From the NCBI GenBank assembly GCA_014529385.2, contig CM043966.1:40723037-40787036 (forward strand): DNA of 64,000 nt, given 5' to 3'. The stretch is from Adiantum capillus-veneris (Eukaryota; Streptophyta; Polypodiopsida; Polypodiales; Pteridaceae). The first letter of the stretch is position 1; each line of letters begins with the position of its first letter. Positions 8,701 through 18,940 of this stretch are shown here, piece after piece. Position numbers and translations under genes: made by a program. Under the pieces are notes generated by a model, which saw nothing but the letters and a program-made list of their open reading frames with translations, was not told the DNA's origin and made no database searches.

Positions 8701-10735
8701 TATAGGTATGTGTGCATACTATAGACGCTTCATAGAAAAGTTCTCACAAATTGCGGGACCATTACATGACCTAACAAAGAAAAATGTCAGGTATATGTGG
8801 TCTGCTAGGGAGAACAATGCTTTCGAAAAGCTTAAAGAAAAGCTTATCTCTCAACCTGTGCTTACACTACCGGATCTCTCAAAACCATTTGAGGTCCAAT
8901 GTGATGCTTGTGGTGATTGCCTTGGGGCTGTTTTGCTCCAAGAAGGGCACGCCATAGGCTATGAGAGTCGAAGGCTCGACCCTGTTGAGCAAGCTCTAGG
9001 CATATACGAAAAAGAACTCCTTGCAGTTCTACATGCCTTAGACTCATGGAAGCACTATTTATTGGGGACTCCTTTCATTCTGCGAACGGATCACCAAAGT
9101 CTTAAGTACTTCATGACGCAGACCAAGCTCTCCGACAAACAAATGAGGTGGGCAAATTTCCTTTCGCAATTTCATTTTCATATTGCTCACATTGCTGGCA
9201 AGCATAATCAAGTAGCCGATGCACTCTCAAGACGCCCGAGAGTGAATGCGGTTTCCATAGCAACTCACAATGATCTATCTTCAATGATAGATGAGTATGC
9301 TATTGATCCCGATTTTAGAGATGTGATTTCAGCCCTTGCATTAGAGAAGAAAGAAGAACCATTTACTTTACAAGATGGTTATCTTCTCTATGGCAATAGA
9401 CTATGCGTTACTAACTCACTACGTGAGAAAGTAATGTATGAATCTCATGCTCCCCCATATGCAGGGCATAGAGGGATTCAGTCTACCCTAAAGGGAATTG
9501 AAACATATTTCTATTGGCCTACCATGAAAGTGAACATACACGAGTATGTTTCCAAATGTGTGGTATGTCAAAAGACAAAATTTGATAGAGGGAAGCAACT
9601 TGGATTGCTTCAACCCTTGCCAATCCCTAATTCACCGTGGGAGAGCATATCCATGGATTTTATCTTTGGATTGCCTAAGTCTATCCATGGGAATACAGGA
9701 ATATGGACGATAGTAGACAGGTTCAGTAAACAAGCTCATTTTATACCTGTCAAAAAGACTATCAAAGCCCATCAAATGGCAACCCTCTTCATTTCACAAA
9801 TTTTCAAGTACCATGGCTTGCCAATGTCCATAGTGTCGGATAGAGATCCTAGAATGACCAGTAATTTCTGGAAGGGTCTCTTTGAGAATTTAGGAACAAG
9901 GCTAAACTTCTCTTCGGCCTATCATCCACAAACTGATGGCCAAAGTGAAATAGCTAACCTAACCATTCTCGATCTACTAAAAGCCTATGTAACCGAAGTA
10001 GATCAAAGATCCCAATGGGAGAAGTACTTACCCTTAGTAGAGTATGCTTACAATAACACTGTACATACTTCTACAGGAAAAGCACCTTTCGAGGTAATTG
10101 AGGGAAGATCAAAAAGTCCCTTGCTACTTAAGGTACATGGGAAGATCTTCGCTGCAGATGAGTATAGCCGAGACCTACAAGAATCTTTCCAAAAGATTAA
10201 GGATGCTATCTCTATCTCACAGCAAAGGCAAAAGGCTGCTGCTGACAAGCACAGAAGAGCCCAAACTTTTAAAGAAAACGATTGGGTCTTGTTAAAGTTT
10301 CCCAAGGCTCGATTAAGGCACACGACGGGCAAGAATCCTACGGGCCACCAAAAGTACTATGCTAAACTAGCAAAAAGGTATTATGGTCCCTTCCAGATTC
10401 TTAGGCCAATCAATGAGATGGCCTATCAACTTAAGTTGCCCAATCATTGGCTCATACACAATGCTTTTCATGTGAGCCTCTTAAAGCCTTACAAAGGAGA
10501 GCCACCTCAAGAACCAACTATTGAAGACCCACCGGAGATCGAGGACCACGAGGAGGTGCTGCAGCCCGAGTCCATTCTCCGACATGAAGACAAGGTATTA
10601 AGAGGCGGTAAGACTATCAGACGATATCTTATTAAGTTTAAGAATTATCCTTTTGAAGATGCTAGATGGATGCAAGGCATACAATTAAAGGATAACCTAA
10701 ACCTTGTAAATGCTTACAATGCTTCCCAAGAGTAA
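5786..10735 (+). CDS. gag-pol: gag-pol polyprotein of chromovirus (1649 aa)
   Basis: One open frame from ATG 5786. Domains by approximate residue: a low-complexity Arg/Ser/Lys-rich tract (about 115-240) with two copies of a KKARKR-SPSSP block; gag capsid (about 265-440); CCHC knuckle CFKCGEQGHAYRAC (about 482); aspartic protease LFDPGSTHNFIS (about 543); reverse transcriptase with CVNYRALN and VFFDDIIIYS (about 890); RNase H with CDACGDCLGAVLLQ, YEKELLAVLHAL and RTDHQSL (about 1038-1100). Integrase has an HHCC zinc finger (about 1218-1260), MDFIFGLP, SDRDPRMTS and QTDGQSE, so all three D,D,E residues are present. A C-terminal chromodomain carries RRYLIKFKNYPFEDARW (about 1613). The polyprotein copies RNA into DNA and integrates it, and chromodomains bias insertion to chromatin. 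The protease has D-P-G instead of D-S/T-G, one base from D-S-G. Gag and pol are one frame with no frameshift signal. Confidence 0.96.
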   Translation: MADNSKESEINVDNFDFAHEQATNDASMLVNYLVSRLQQAMGNPSLQSEVQRQLRAHGILQAHHHDERTPRKPPCETTKRGLSPIREEEENPYEGLKNLLLDDASPSQRRIQEPPPKERERSESPATSAEMAPRRRRAKRSPSPPKRRRPSHSSPRHNSKRDDKKQEKKKARKRTPSSPSSSSSSSYESYGEDDKDQDKKKARKRSPSSPPSSNSSPSEESDGATFEPSKRRGHRKSYAAWKRSSKLKKFKEGGKSISFLTYDGTFGATDKVLAFIQQFDAAFGDEGFTESSKLRHVAMHFQKSARQWWSSLRANGEAPRTWKALRASIMKQFLATDAKDKVLTEWRSLKLSPNESIHKYVDKFWDLQLKATVFKKLDFGEQKQQFCAGLTEEMAEYVNSQRPRTISAVIHHTMVASRINFQTGGKRNNKPPENKGSNEPKGKDNVQKSPKGTSNKAKEKGVYKGKNKLSPEELERYRKDNRCFKCGEQGHAYRACPQKNNRQDPPRASLVEIQEEEIHQTHHKGSPLCHAWGKVREHDAFILFDPGSTHNFISMELATKLGIQSYEMGDILPADSAFKGQEASVTPLIGKLRLHVQGYVDKEDFFISPLKHEDVILGAPWFDRLAAHVKFPERRISFKFREKDMYIDAKEMGNTIPIVHTPAFNKSIKSSISVYMIFVKDSQNEPNALAKENKSNQKELELSNFLKGFQDVFIDDIPCELPPKRGNDNHAIELLPGSSPPNKPPYRVSQAQQEEIMRQVHELVEKGMVRPSSSPFCSPMLLVQKKDVTYRMCVNYRALNRITIKNRFPVPRVEDLFDKLQGSTYFSRIDLKSGYHQIRIVDQDIVKTAFRTTFGLYEYIVMPFGLTNAPATFNRLMEKLFRPHRTFTGVFFDDIIIYSNSLEEHKQHLQVIFQVLRENKLYVNRKKSDFFLQEIQYLGHIISQDGIQMDPSKLEVIKGWPKPRNLHELRSFIGMCAYYRRFIEKFSQIAGPLHDLTKKNVRYMWSARENNAFEKLKEKLISQPVLTLPDLSKPFEVQCDACGDCLGAVLLQEGHAIGYESRRLDPVEQALGIYEKELLAVLHALDSWKHYLLGTPFILRTDHQSLKYFMTQTKLSDKQMRWANFLSQFHFHIAHIAGKHNQVADALSRRPRVNAVSIATHNDLSSMIDEYAIDPDFRDVISALALEKKEEPFTLQDGYLLYGNRLCVTNSLREKVMYESHAPPYAGHRGIQSTLKGIETYFYWPTMKVNIHEYVSKCVVCQKTKFDRGKQLGLLQPLPIPNSPWESISMDFIFGLPKSIHGNTGIWTIVDRFSKQAHFIPVKKTIKAHQMATLFISQIFKYHGLPMSIVSDRDPRMTSNFWKGLFENLGTRLNFSSAYHPQTDGQSEIANLTILDLLKAYVTEVDQRSQWEKYLPLVEYAYNNTVHTSTGKAPFEVIEGRSKSPLLLKVHGKIFAADEYSRDLQESFQKIKDAISISQQRQKAAADKHRRAQTFKENDWVLLKFPKARLRHTTGKNPTGHQKYYAKLAKRYYGPFQILRPINEMAYQLKLPNHWLIHNAFHVSLLKPYKGEPPQEPTIEDPPEIEDHEEVLQPESILRHEDKVLRGGKTIRRYLIKFKNYPFEDARWMQGIQLKDNLNLVNAYNASQE
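6160..6500 (+). other. Arg/Ser-rich, low-complexity segment of gag
   Basis: This part of gag codes for RS/RP/SP-rich sequence with long serine runs and lysine-arginine clusters. It includes an internal DNA duplication (about 6288-6340 and 6381-6430, each starting AAGAAAAAGGCGAGAAAGAGG). It resembles RS domains of splicing factors in composition only. Long open frames in other phases here are by-products of the purine-rich sequence. Confidence 0.7.
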
Positions 10736-11080
10736 GGAAATGTACAAAATGTTAAAAATGAACAAAAATTTTTGTCTTATAAGACTCTCTTTTTCTTTAT
10801 TTGTGCACAAAAATGAAGTAGTATGCATGCTTAGATCAAGTTTGCGGGGACGACGTCTCCCAAACACCAAAGTAGAGCTTGTCACTCTACTATGGAAAAC
10901 TGATAGGACTAATGTGTAGACATGCTTGTGGCAGCCTCAGGCTCTCAAGCGCCAAATGGACTAGTCATCCATTATGGAATGATGTCGTAGGGTAACATAG
11001 GGATCCTCTACCCGCTAAAAAAAGGACTCATGCATATGCTTTATCTTCTCTACACCATAGTCGAGGACGACTATGATTTC
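10736..11080 (+). other. Untranslated region between pol and 3' LTR
   Basis: About 345 bp after the pol stop with no coding signal. It ends in the purine-rich primer tract. Confidence 0.6.
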
Positions 11081-11090
11081 AAGAGAGAGG
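11081..11090 (+). promoter_or_regulatory. Polypurine tract of chromovirus
   Basis: AAGAGAGAGG lies three bases before the 3' LTR. Its position and composition fit the plus-strand primer of reverse transcription. Confidence 0.85.
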
Positions 11091-11093
11091 TAA

Positions 11094-12684
11094 TGTCATA
11101 ATAATCAATATCTAATTCTCCTAAATGATTTTCTCATATTAAACTGATCATTTAATGTGGGGAAGTGCCAAGGGAGAAAAAGCTAGAATATTGGTTAAGT
11201 TAGCAGACCGGCCACAGTAGGGATCCAAAGGAGGGAAAATAGGGATCCAAAGGGGGGGCCATCTGCAAAAGAGCCATGTGAAACAATGGGCCAAAAAGAC
11301 CCTAAGGTTCAGCCCATTAAGACTTCCAAAATGCTAAGGTTCCAAAATTCAAAGGTTGTGTCCAAAGGTCAACCCTAGGGAAAATTGGATGCTTAGTGTG
11401 TGCCCAAAAAGTCTTTCTACATCCCTACATGGGAGGGGGCGAGCCCCAAAGCTAGGGGATGAGAGAGAAAACCACACACACACACACAGGCTCCCTTTAC
11501 ACAAAGGGAATGAGGGACACATGTCAGCTCCCTAGGCCAGATGCCCACAAGGTGTGCCCAATTCCTATTGGAAGACCCTTGAAGTGGACCAATGAGAATT
11601 AAGCTAGAGTAAATCTAGTTTAATTAATTTAAAAAACATTTAATAAAAGAAACCAATGAGAATTAAGTCTCCTAGAAGACTATTGGGCAGTCTCCCAAGG
11701 GGTCCAATGAGCATTCAGGAGCCCCATGGCTTGCCTGATTCCTATTGGCCAGGAGGCAAAGGGGTCCAATGAGAGTTTAGTTTAATTATTTAATTACCTA
11801 AAGCTCTCACAAAAGGGGAAAGGGGGACACATGTCTAAAGGCTATCACTTATGCTGCTTAATTCCTATTGGCTTGACCTGGGGAGGTCCAATGAGGCAAA
11901 GACCAGACTTATTTAGCAGCTAGGGCTCGCCCAAGAGAGAGGGGGGGCTGATTTTTGCTTGGCATGGACACACACACTCTCACACCAAACCATGTGTGAA
12001 GGGAAAATACTCTATCTCCTCCCAAGCTTTAATGGAGAGCTCATCACCTACTCCAAGCTTGTGAGATAGAAGCCTACATCAACACTCTCTTGGCATGTGG
12101 ATGCAAATCCAACCAAGAGCCAAGCTTCAATGCATGCTCATCTTCTCTACCAAGCTAATTACTAAGCTAAGCTATGTTAATATGAGTGATTATGTGAGGA
12201 GATGTACTTCTTTCTCGTAAGATACTTCTTTTTCCTCTCAATCTACTCTCATACCTTGCTAGCTCTCACCATCTTCGAAGGTGTGTGAGGTCTTGGGTCT
12301 GAGAACGGGGATAATTCAAGTTGTGTTTGATTAAGTGTTTTGCTTGGTGTATGAAGCTTCCATCTTCATTGCACTAGCTAGTCTTGAAGGAACACAAAGA
12401 ATTGTATTGTACAATGTCTCTCTTGATGGGAGAAACCATAATACAAAGCCTTTTGGAGGGGGGACCGGCTCCATGCAAATCCTGTCCTCAACTGTTGTCA
12501 ATAGCTTAATTGCTCTCTCTTTTGAAAGTATTGTCGATGCTATCTAACTAGGTGTTATGCTTTTTGTTGCTCTCTCCACCCAAGCACTCTTGTAATTCTC
12601 ATTAGGAATCTATTCTAATGAAATGCCCACTATGTTCATGCTAATTTCCGCTACACATAAGATTTTAGGCCATTAAATGTTACA
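11094..12684 (+). repeat. 3' LTR of chromovirus
   Basis: Same length as the 5' LTR with about 12 substitutions (for example a 3-base difference near 11985 and single changes near 12367 and 12482). The four ATTGG/CCAAT modules are retained, starting at 11567. Confidence 0.97.
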
Positions 12685-12689
12685 GAAAC
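12685..12689. repeat. Target-site duplication GAAAC (right)
   Basis: Second copy of the GAAAC target site. The host sequence of the left arm resumes at 12690. Confidence 0.97.
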
Positions 12690-13480
12690 TTACAAAGAAA
12701 AACAGTAGGGAAAGAGTGAGGAATTTGGAAAAATGGACAGCGCCATCACGTCTGGAACAGACCAAAACCCTAGTCTACAATGTCAAAGTGCTCAAATCCG
12801 ACCTCGGATGAGCAGTTCACGGCCAAAATAGGCTCCAAAATGAGCAAAAACACACCTGCGGCTGTTCCTCCTCTCTTCTCCACGATTTTTCTGGTCTTCT
12901 CTCTTGTTTTTGAGTTCCCATACTTACCTTTATTACTTGGGCACCCTTGGCCTTTTAGATGACCTCAAACGGACCCCGAACAGGCCATAAACAAACCTCG
13001 CAGTGCATAGTTGTCACCTTTTTGCATCATTCGCTCACCTGGCACTTAGCTTTTTCCAATAATTCATCTCGCCACCACGTGAAGTGGCCCCAAAAAGTGG
13101 TCCTAATGATGACCTTTCTGCATAACTCTCACAAGAAAACACCCACGTTGTGTCCGTCCTTATCCGCGTGCAAATATTGACCTCGTTCGCCCTCCTCACG
13201 CCACTAGATGCCATCTGACGCACCTGCTGACCTCATGTCGTCGTCCCGCGGATAGATTCCTCGAGAATTTTTACGCGCTACCAACTCCTCCTTATTGTAG
13301 AGAAAACACACTAGTACTAATAATAGTGAAAATCGTTGCACTATGTACACCTTGTCCTACCTGTACACACGTGGGCCCCACGTAACCACCTGGCTATGGA
13401 AATTGGGTAATCCTTTATTCGATGCACCATGCATGTGTATGTACATATGCGCAATCCCTTTCTCAAAAAAACTCCTGACA
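12690..13480 (-). repeat. Repeat R copy C, inner part
   Basis: Continuation of the R copy split by the chromovirus. It ends in CTCCTGACA at 13480, the reverse complement of the TGTCAGGAG start of copy B at 23088. Other copies of R begin TGTTAGGAG. The TG...CA ends and length of about 1.1 kb suggest a solo LTR. Confidence 0.75.
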
Positions 13481-14222
13481 TAATTTGCCCTCCAAGCAAG
13501 AACCTCAACTTCCTACCGTTTTTCATCAAGTCAGCATCGCCAAGATCTCCCATCCTCTAGCGTTTTCATCAGCTAGTCACCTTTGCCATAGCCTCCCCAA
13601 GCCTTGGCGTTTTTCATCATAGCTTCATCGCAAGACCACCTCAGCCCTGGCATTTCCAGAAATCCCCAAATCACCCCCTGTCGCCGCAGCATCAACAGAA
13701 TTTCAGCCTTTGACAGCCTAAAAAACCAGCGAATTTCAGTGAGCAAAGACCAGCCCACATCAATGTTTTTGGTTCCAGAAATTTTCAGCCATTAGCGTTT
13801 TTGGGACAGTAGAAGATTTGCATCAGATTTTAGCCAGTAGCATTTTTGGGCAGCAGTAAGTTTGCATCAGTTTTGAGCCCTTAGATCGGTCTCGTCAGCC
13901 CCGTCGTCGACATCGGTCTAGCCTAGACTTGCATCAATCACATGCATTCACTTTGTACCAGTTTGTGCAATCAATTGTAGACCACTCGCGAAGGAGAGTG
14001 GGGCCTTCGGAGGAGGGTTAAGTCATGTGATTAAGTTAGCCATGATTGGTTAAGTCATGTGACTGAGTTTTGATGGAATGGATAAGTCAAGATTGATTAA
14101 GTCATGTGATTGAGTTTTATGGATCAAATATTAATGATTGATTAAGTTATATGATTGAGCTTTTAGTAGACTGGATAAGTCTAACTTTGAAAAGTACCTT
14201 ATTGATTTGATTATTATAAACA
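13481..14222 (+). other. Non-coding part of arm with short imperfect repeats
   Basis: No convincing gene. From about 14015 to 14170 there are several imperfect copies of a block like GATTAAGTCATGTGATTGAG. Because a gag-like start follows at 14223, this stretch might be a decayed LTR and leader, but I could not find a primer-binding site. Confidence 0.45.
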
Positions 14223-14423
14223 TTGATGTATACTCGGGGGAATCCTCAAATCAATTCTACGTTGGAAAATCCTCAGAGCGATGTTATTTACACGGAGATT
14301 CAAAAAAAGAAATTGTTGCTCAAACAAATGCGACCACCTTTTTTTAAAGCAGAGGGTGATGACATTGAGAAAGATGACATGGGTGGAAAACTTGAGCAGG
14401 AGCTAAGAAGAGCACAAAGCTAG
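14223..14423 (+). pseudogene. Possible gag N-terminal fragment (left arm)
   Basis: Sixty-six codons including LKQMRPPFFKAEGDDIEKD, which resembles the start of plant Ty3/gypsy gag proteins (RPP-F-GEGDD type). It is followed by a lysine/glutamate-rich tail and a stop, with no capsid domain after it. An identical copy lies on the other strand at 22145-22345. The assignment rests on a short motif only. Confidence 0.4.
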
Positions 14424-14717
14424 AATAGGATAAAAATGCTTACATAAAAAAAGTGGTAGTACTCAAGAATGGGTAAGATGATGGGACGTGGGGATCTAAG
14501 GATTTCATCAAGCATCTCTGCTCCAAATAGGAAAACAATCTTTTGTTGATATAATATCTTTCTATCGATGTGTACATTTGCATGCATGTGTTGCAAGAAA
14601 CTAAAAGGAAAGACTTATGGCTTATTTTTATTATGCATGTTGGGTGTAGGGCAAGGCTTTGAAGACTAGAGTTTCATACCTTAAGCGTTGATGAGGTGAC
14701 ACCTTCACTATAGGCCT
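14424..14717. other. Arm segment without recognised gene
   Basis: AT-rich sequence. I see no motif or domain in it on either strand. Confidence 0.4.
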
Positions 14718-14939
14718 CTATCTCTTGTTGAAACCCACATAATCCTCCATATTGGGCTCAAAATTGAGTGGGTGAGAAGAGTCTATCTCAATCATCTTTC
14801 CATTTTGCATGCGATAGCGACTCTTGGGTGGTCGTACTTCATTTACACACTCCAAGATTAGAGAGAGTGTAGGCCCACTTCCTTCCACCAAATGCTTTAT
14901 GCTTTGTGGATTAGACTTTGTGATTGATGTAGTTGACAA
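14718..14939 (-). pseudogene. Unidentified 73-codon ORF (left arm)
   Basis: Open frame with an unrecognised product containing GSGPTLSLILECVNEVRPP. Its mirror copy at 21629-21850 on the plus strand encodes the same protein. It may be an exon or remnant of a captured gene together with 15198-15443 on the same strand. Because the two arms are recent duplicates, identity between them is not evidence of selection. Confidence 0.3.
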
Positions 14940-15197
14940 CTCATCTCTAATTGTTGGAGAGAAAACACTTGGTGCTACACAAAATTTGACTGATATGAGA
15001 GTGCTAATGCAGTTTCAAAAGAAAAAATCATCGTTCTTTCTTCACCTCCTCTGTCAGCACTCATTGAAAAAATGTTTTGGTTGACAACAGTGATGACATC
15101 CCGTAGCCCTCCTTGTTAATGCTCTTGATTTGCAAGCAATGCGAGATGGGGAGATTACCTCTTGGATATTGATGATGCTACAACCTAGCAGTAGTAC

Positions 15198-15443
15198 TTA
15201 AATGAAGGTCTTGAGTGCTTCTACAGTCTCCTCTTCTTCGGTCTTCCAATTTGAAAACTCTTGTAGCCACTCGTCCATGATTGATGCAAGCATTTCTAAT
15301 CTTTGTTGGCTGAAGGTCTTTGCAAAGCCCTCCTCAATGGGGACACCAAATGAGACGTGGAAGCACAAAATAGACTTGGTGGCCTCTACACCAAGACTAT
15401 GCACAATAGCATCATCATGGGAGGTATACAATAGGGGCACCAC
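15198..15443 (-). pseudogene. Unidentified 81-codon ORF (left arm)
   Basis: The product ends with an acidic, helical-looking tail (MDEWLQEFSNWKTEEEETVE). Codon composition looks gene-like, but I do not recognise a family. The same ORF is at 21125-21370 on the plus strand. It lies downstream, in its own sense, of the TATA-bearing segment at 15884-15891, so a captured gene fragment with promoter is possible. This is inference. Confidence 0.35.
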
Positions 15444-15497
15444 CTACCTTGAAATGCAGCTAGGATGCATGGTAGGAAGGGTTGGCACATAGCACAA

Positions 15498-15665
15498 GGA
15501 ATATGTGAGAGAAGGAGAGAGAGGGAGAGGAAGAGATCATTAGAGATTCATTAATATAGGCTTCATAAATACCAAACACAAGGAAGATGTGAGAGAAGGA
15601 GAGAGAGGGACATGAAGAGATCATAAGAGCTTCATTAACATAGGCTTCATAAACACCATACAAAC
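15498..15665 (-). repeat. Two tandem 84-bp units (left arm)
   Basis: Two adjacent copies of about 84 bp (about 15498-15581 and 15582-15665), each with a GAGAGAAGGAGAGAGAGGGA core and the shared GGCTTCATAAA end. Mirrored near 20903-21070. Confidence 0.7.
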
Positions 15666-15883
15666 ATTCACAAGAAGAATTTCATATAATCAATATCTCA
15701 CAAACTCATGTGTGCATGATAACTCAAACCTCTTGGCCATTAAGAAACCAAAACAAATAACCATGGCCAATACTATGCCATAGTAGAACTATGTGTGCAT
15801 AGAGGTGCATACACAAGGATGTACATATGAGAGCAAGATTCCTAGAGCTTGATTGTGTGTTTGTTTACAAAAGAGAAAGCCTT

Positions 15884-15891
15884 CTTTTATA
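15884..15891 (-). promoter_or_regulatory. TATA box candidate (left arm)
   Basis: TATAAAAG on the minus strand, mirrored at 20677-20684. Its GC-flanked context (GGCCTATAAAAG) is typical of plant or LTR promoters. What it drives is unknown. Confidence 0.4.
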
Positions 15892-16757
15892 GGCCAAGAA
15901 AGTGATTAAGAAAGACATTATTAGCAAGAGGAGTTATTACAAAGTAACCTCAGTTAGAGGCATTCCCCCAATGAGAGAGCTTTGTGTGCCCTGCTTATTG
16001 ACCAATTTCCTCCTAATTGCCGTTATCATAGCTTTGTCTCCATGTCTCCTTCCACAGATTAAGTCGAAGAGCTTCCTTATAATATCTAAGATAATCTTGA
16101 TAAAATAAGAGAAAATCAAGCAATAATGGAGATAAAACTATAAGAAATTATGTGTGTGGAGTTGGATAATCGTGACTTCTTCCCATGTGACAGATAGGCT
16201 CCATCATTTTGGCCATATATCCCAAACCATAGCTCCAAAAATTATTTAAAAAAAGGGACAAAAAGATGAGCTTAACACCTACGACTTTTTTGTTGAAAAC
16301 TTTTTCCAATTTGGAATGGAAAAAATAGAGAAATATGTGTCTGTCTTTTCCTTTCCAAAAGTCTTCTAGGTGGTCTCCTCTTGACTCCATGTGCAAGCCT
16401 TTTGTCCATAAGTGAATTATGCTTGAATTTGATAATATTTTGTTGACTCCAACTCTATAATGCATAAATTATCCTCCCTTTCACTATTGACTCTTAGTCT
16501 TTACCTGTAGTGACCGCCAGGTAGTGACAGTCAAGTAGAATCAACATCCAGAGAGTTTTTCATTTTCATAGGATTTGTTCCTATGTCTCCTTATTTCCAA
16601 GATACAAATGTGTGAAAACCATAGCTATGTACAAAATAAATACATAATTCTTTTGTGATTTGAATGCATCAAGTCCGTCCTCCTCTGTGAAGCCTTGAAG
16701 CTTTGCCATAAAGTGCATACCAAGAGAGAGGTGGTCCAAAATTTGAAAGTGGCCCTT
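15892..16757 (-). other. Arm segment with decayed or unidentified ORFs
   Basis: Two open frames on the minus strand (16465-16148 and the tail of 16850-16581) give unrecognised proteins. They sit after the LINE RT homology ends near 16758. They could be LINE 3' sequence or unrelated captured DNA. Confidence 0.35.
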
Positions 16758-17907
16758 AGCATCATGTAGCAAGTGTAATGCATCCCATCTCCCAAACAAC
16801 TTCTTTATGTCTTGCATCCATCCCGTGCTCAAGATCTTGCTTTTATGCATCTTTTAAACTTTTTTTCTTGCTTCCCATGCAATTATAGGAAGTCGATGTG
16901 AGGGGTTTTTATGCATCTTTACCATACACTCCACAACCCTTTCCATGCCCATAGCATCAATTGGAAGAGATCTTGACTCAAAACGTAGGAGCATATATTG
17001 TGTTTGTGTCTTAACTTGTAGAAAGTTTGTAAGAGAACACTTTTGGACATTCTCAAACCCTTTCCAAGTAGAGTTTGAGATGCTCCCATCCCACACTTCA
17101 ACTCCATAAAGAAGAACTAGTGTCACCAATGCATGAAAAATATACTTCTTGATAACCCAAAACTTGATATTTCCCACATTACACATGTTCTCAAATGCAT
17201 AATATGCTCTCTTTCCTGCTTCCAAATGATGCATAGCACATTCATGTCACTTGTGATTGGTTGAAACCTAAAGGCCAAGGTAGTTAAATCTCTCAACAAC
17301 TTCAAGTGTCTCATTGTTGTACACAATGCATGGCTTCTCCTTATGGTTGGTTTTCGCAAGCATAACCTTTGTTTTGGATTCATTCACAATCAACCCTCTA
17401 TGCAAGTAAAAGTTCTCAAGGACAACCATAAGCTTTTGTGCATCTTTTGTGTGCTAGAAGCACTACATCATCCACATACAACAAAATCATGATTACACAT
17501 TGCAAATAGCGACCTCTTTAATGCCTTCTTGTTGCATAAAGTCAACTACCATTTGTTCCAATTGATCTATGCATAGACCAAAGAGGGCTGGTGACAATGG
17601 AAATCCATGTTTAACCCCAATAGTGCTTACAAAAATTTCAAAAGTTCCTCTTTACATGCGCAATTGACACATCACCTTCTCATAGATTTAAGAAACCGCA
17701 AGCATAAACTCACTCGGCACTTGGAGTTCTTTCATCTTTATTCAAAAATTATTATGTGGAATCATATCAAAGGCTTTCTTAAAGTCCACAAAACAACAAT
17801 ACAATTGTTTGTCTTTTGATCGACTTTCCTTCATGAGAACACGAAGAGTGACAAGATGATCATTGGTGCTATGTCATCAATGAAAACCCGTTTTTTCTTT
17901 TGCACGC
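16758..17907 (-). pseudogene. LINE (L1-type) reverse transcriptase fragment
   Basis: Minus-strand translation in broken frames gives L1-type RT motifs in order: HLVTLRVLM, CCFVDFKKAFDMIPH (motif A), GFPLSPALFGLCIDQLEQ (motif B), MILLYVDDVVLLAH (catalytic YVDD at 17467-17478). The thumb-type sequence VLLYGVEVWDGSISNSTWK and GWMQDIKKLFGRWDA follow to about 16758. Several stops and shifts make it dead. At 17908 it is cut by repeat R copy A, at the same LINE position as the R-LINE junctions at 24508 and 27303. Positions 16758-17627 are mirrored in the right arm; 17628-17907 are not. Confidence 0.85.
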
Positions 17908-18940
17908 TGTTAGGAGTTTTTTGGAGCAAGGGATTGTGCATATGTACATACACATACATGGTGCATTGAATAAAGGATTGCCCATTTTCTAGAGCCAGGT
18001 GGTTATGTGGGGCCCACATGTGTACAGGTAGGACAGCATGTACATAGTGCATCGATTTTCACTATTACCAGTACCACTGTGTTTTTCTACAATAATGAGG
18101 AGTTTATAGCGCGTAAAACTTCTCGAGGAAGCTATCCGCGGGCCGACGACATGAGGTAAGCAGGTGCGTCAGATGGCATCGAGTGGCGTCAGGAGGCCGA
18201 ACGGTGTCAATATTTGCACGTGGATGAATACGGACACAAAGTGGTGTTTTCTTGTGAGAGTTATGCAAAAAGATCATCATTAGGACCACTTTTTGGAGCC
18301 ACTTCACGTGGTGGCGAGATGCATTATTGGAAAAAAGTTGAGTGCCAGGTGTGCGAATGATGCAAAAAGGTGACAACTATGCACTGCGAGGTCAGTTTTT
18401 GGCCTGTTCTGGGTCCGTTTTAGGTCATCTAAAAGGCCAAGGGTGCCCAAGTAATAAATCTAAGTGTGGGAACTGAAAAAAGAGAGAGAAGACCAGAAAA
18501 AACGTGGAGAAGAGAGGAGGAACAGCCGCAGGTGTGTTTTTGCTCATTTTGGAGCCTGTTTTGGCCGTAAACTGCTCATCCGAGGTCGGATTTGAGCACT
18601 TTGACAGTGTAGACTGCGGTTTTTGGCCGTTCCGGACGCGATGGCGCTATCCATTTTGCCAAATTCCTCACTCTTTTTCTGCTGTTTTTCTGTGTAAGTT
18701 TCTCCGGTGAGCGAAGCTTCTTCTCCAATTTGTGATTGTATCTGGTATCTTTTACCCATATTGTGTGAGCTGTTTGCCCCATTGGTGTTGGCCCAAGCTC
18801 ATTTGTATCTAAACATCAAAAGTTCTCCTCTTTTAAACTGAGTTGTTGTGTGTGTGTGTGTGTGTGTGTGTGTCTGTGTGGAGTGGGCAAGTGGATAGTC
18901 TCTCTCCTCTCACTCCAGAGCTGTGTTCCCACGTTACCAT
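17628..18940. other. Spacer of giant inverted repeat (1313 bp)
   Basis: Sequence between the two arms. It consists of the 5' continuation of the left-arm LINE RT (17628-17907), repeat R copy A (17908-18930) and about 10 bp of filler before the right-arm LINE begins at 18941. Confidence 0.85.
17908..18930 (+). repeat. Repeat R copy A
   Basis: Begins TGTTAGGAG and contains a (GT)n run (about 18847-18873). It follows the other copies up to CTCACTCCAGAG and about ten more bases, then stops at 18930, lacking the last 120 bp or so of the full repeat. It is joined to LINE RT at its left edge. Confidence 0.8.

Larger units (their letters stand above)
3793..12684 (+). mobile_element. Complete chromovirus (Ty3/gypsy) LTR retrotransposon, 8892 bp
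   Basis: It has equal-length 1591-bp LTRs (3793-5383 and 11094-12684) that begin TGTCATAA and end TGTTACA, flanked by GAAAC duplications. An initiator-Met tRNA primer-binding site, one open 1649-codon gag-pol frame ending in a chromodomain, and a purine-rich tract before the 3' LTR complete the element. I counted about 12 LTR-LTR differences (roughly 0.75%), so insertion is recent. It lies in the left arm of the inverted repeat, and the right arm holds the empty site. The protease motif reads D-P-G, which may make this otherwise intact copy inactive. Confidence 0.97.
12690..17627. repeat. Left arm of giant inverted repeat, main segment
   Basis: Each base x pairs with 36568 minus x in 18941-23878. 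This holds without any indel over 13.6-17.6 kb, and a single 1-base shift separates the outer part. Differences are few, about 1% by eye. The arm contains R, a retroelement gag start, unidentified ORFs, a TATA-bearing segment and LINE RT. Confidence 0.95.
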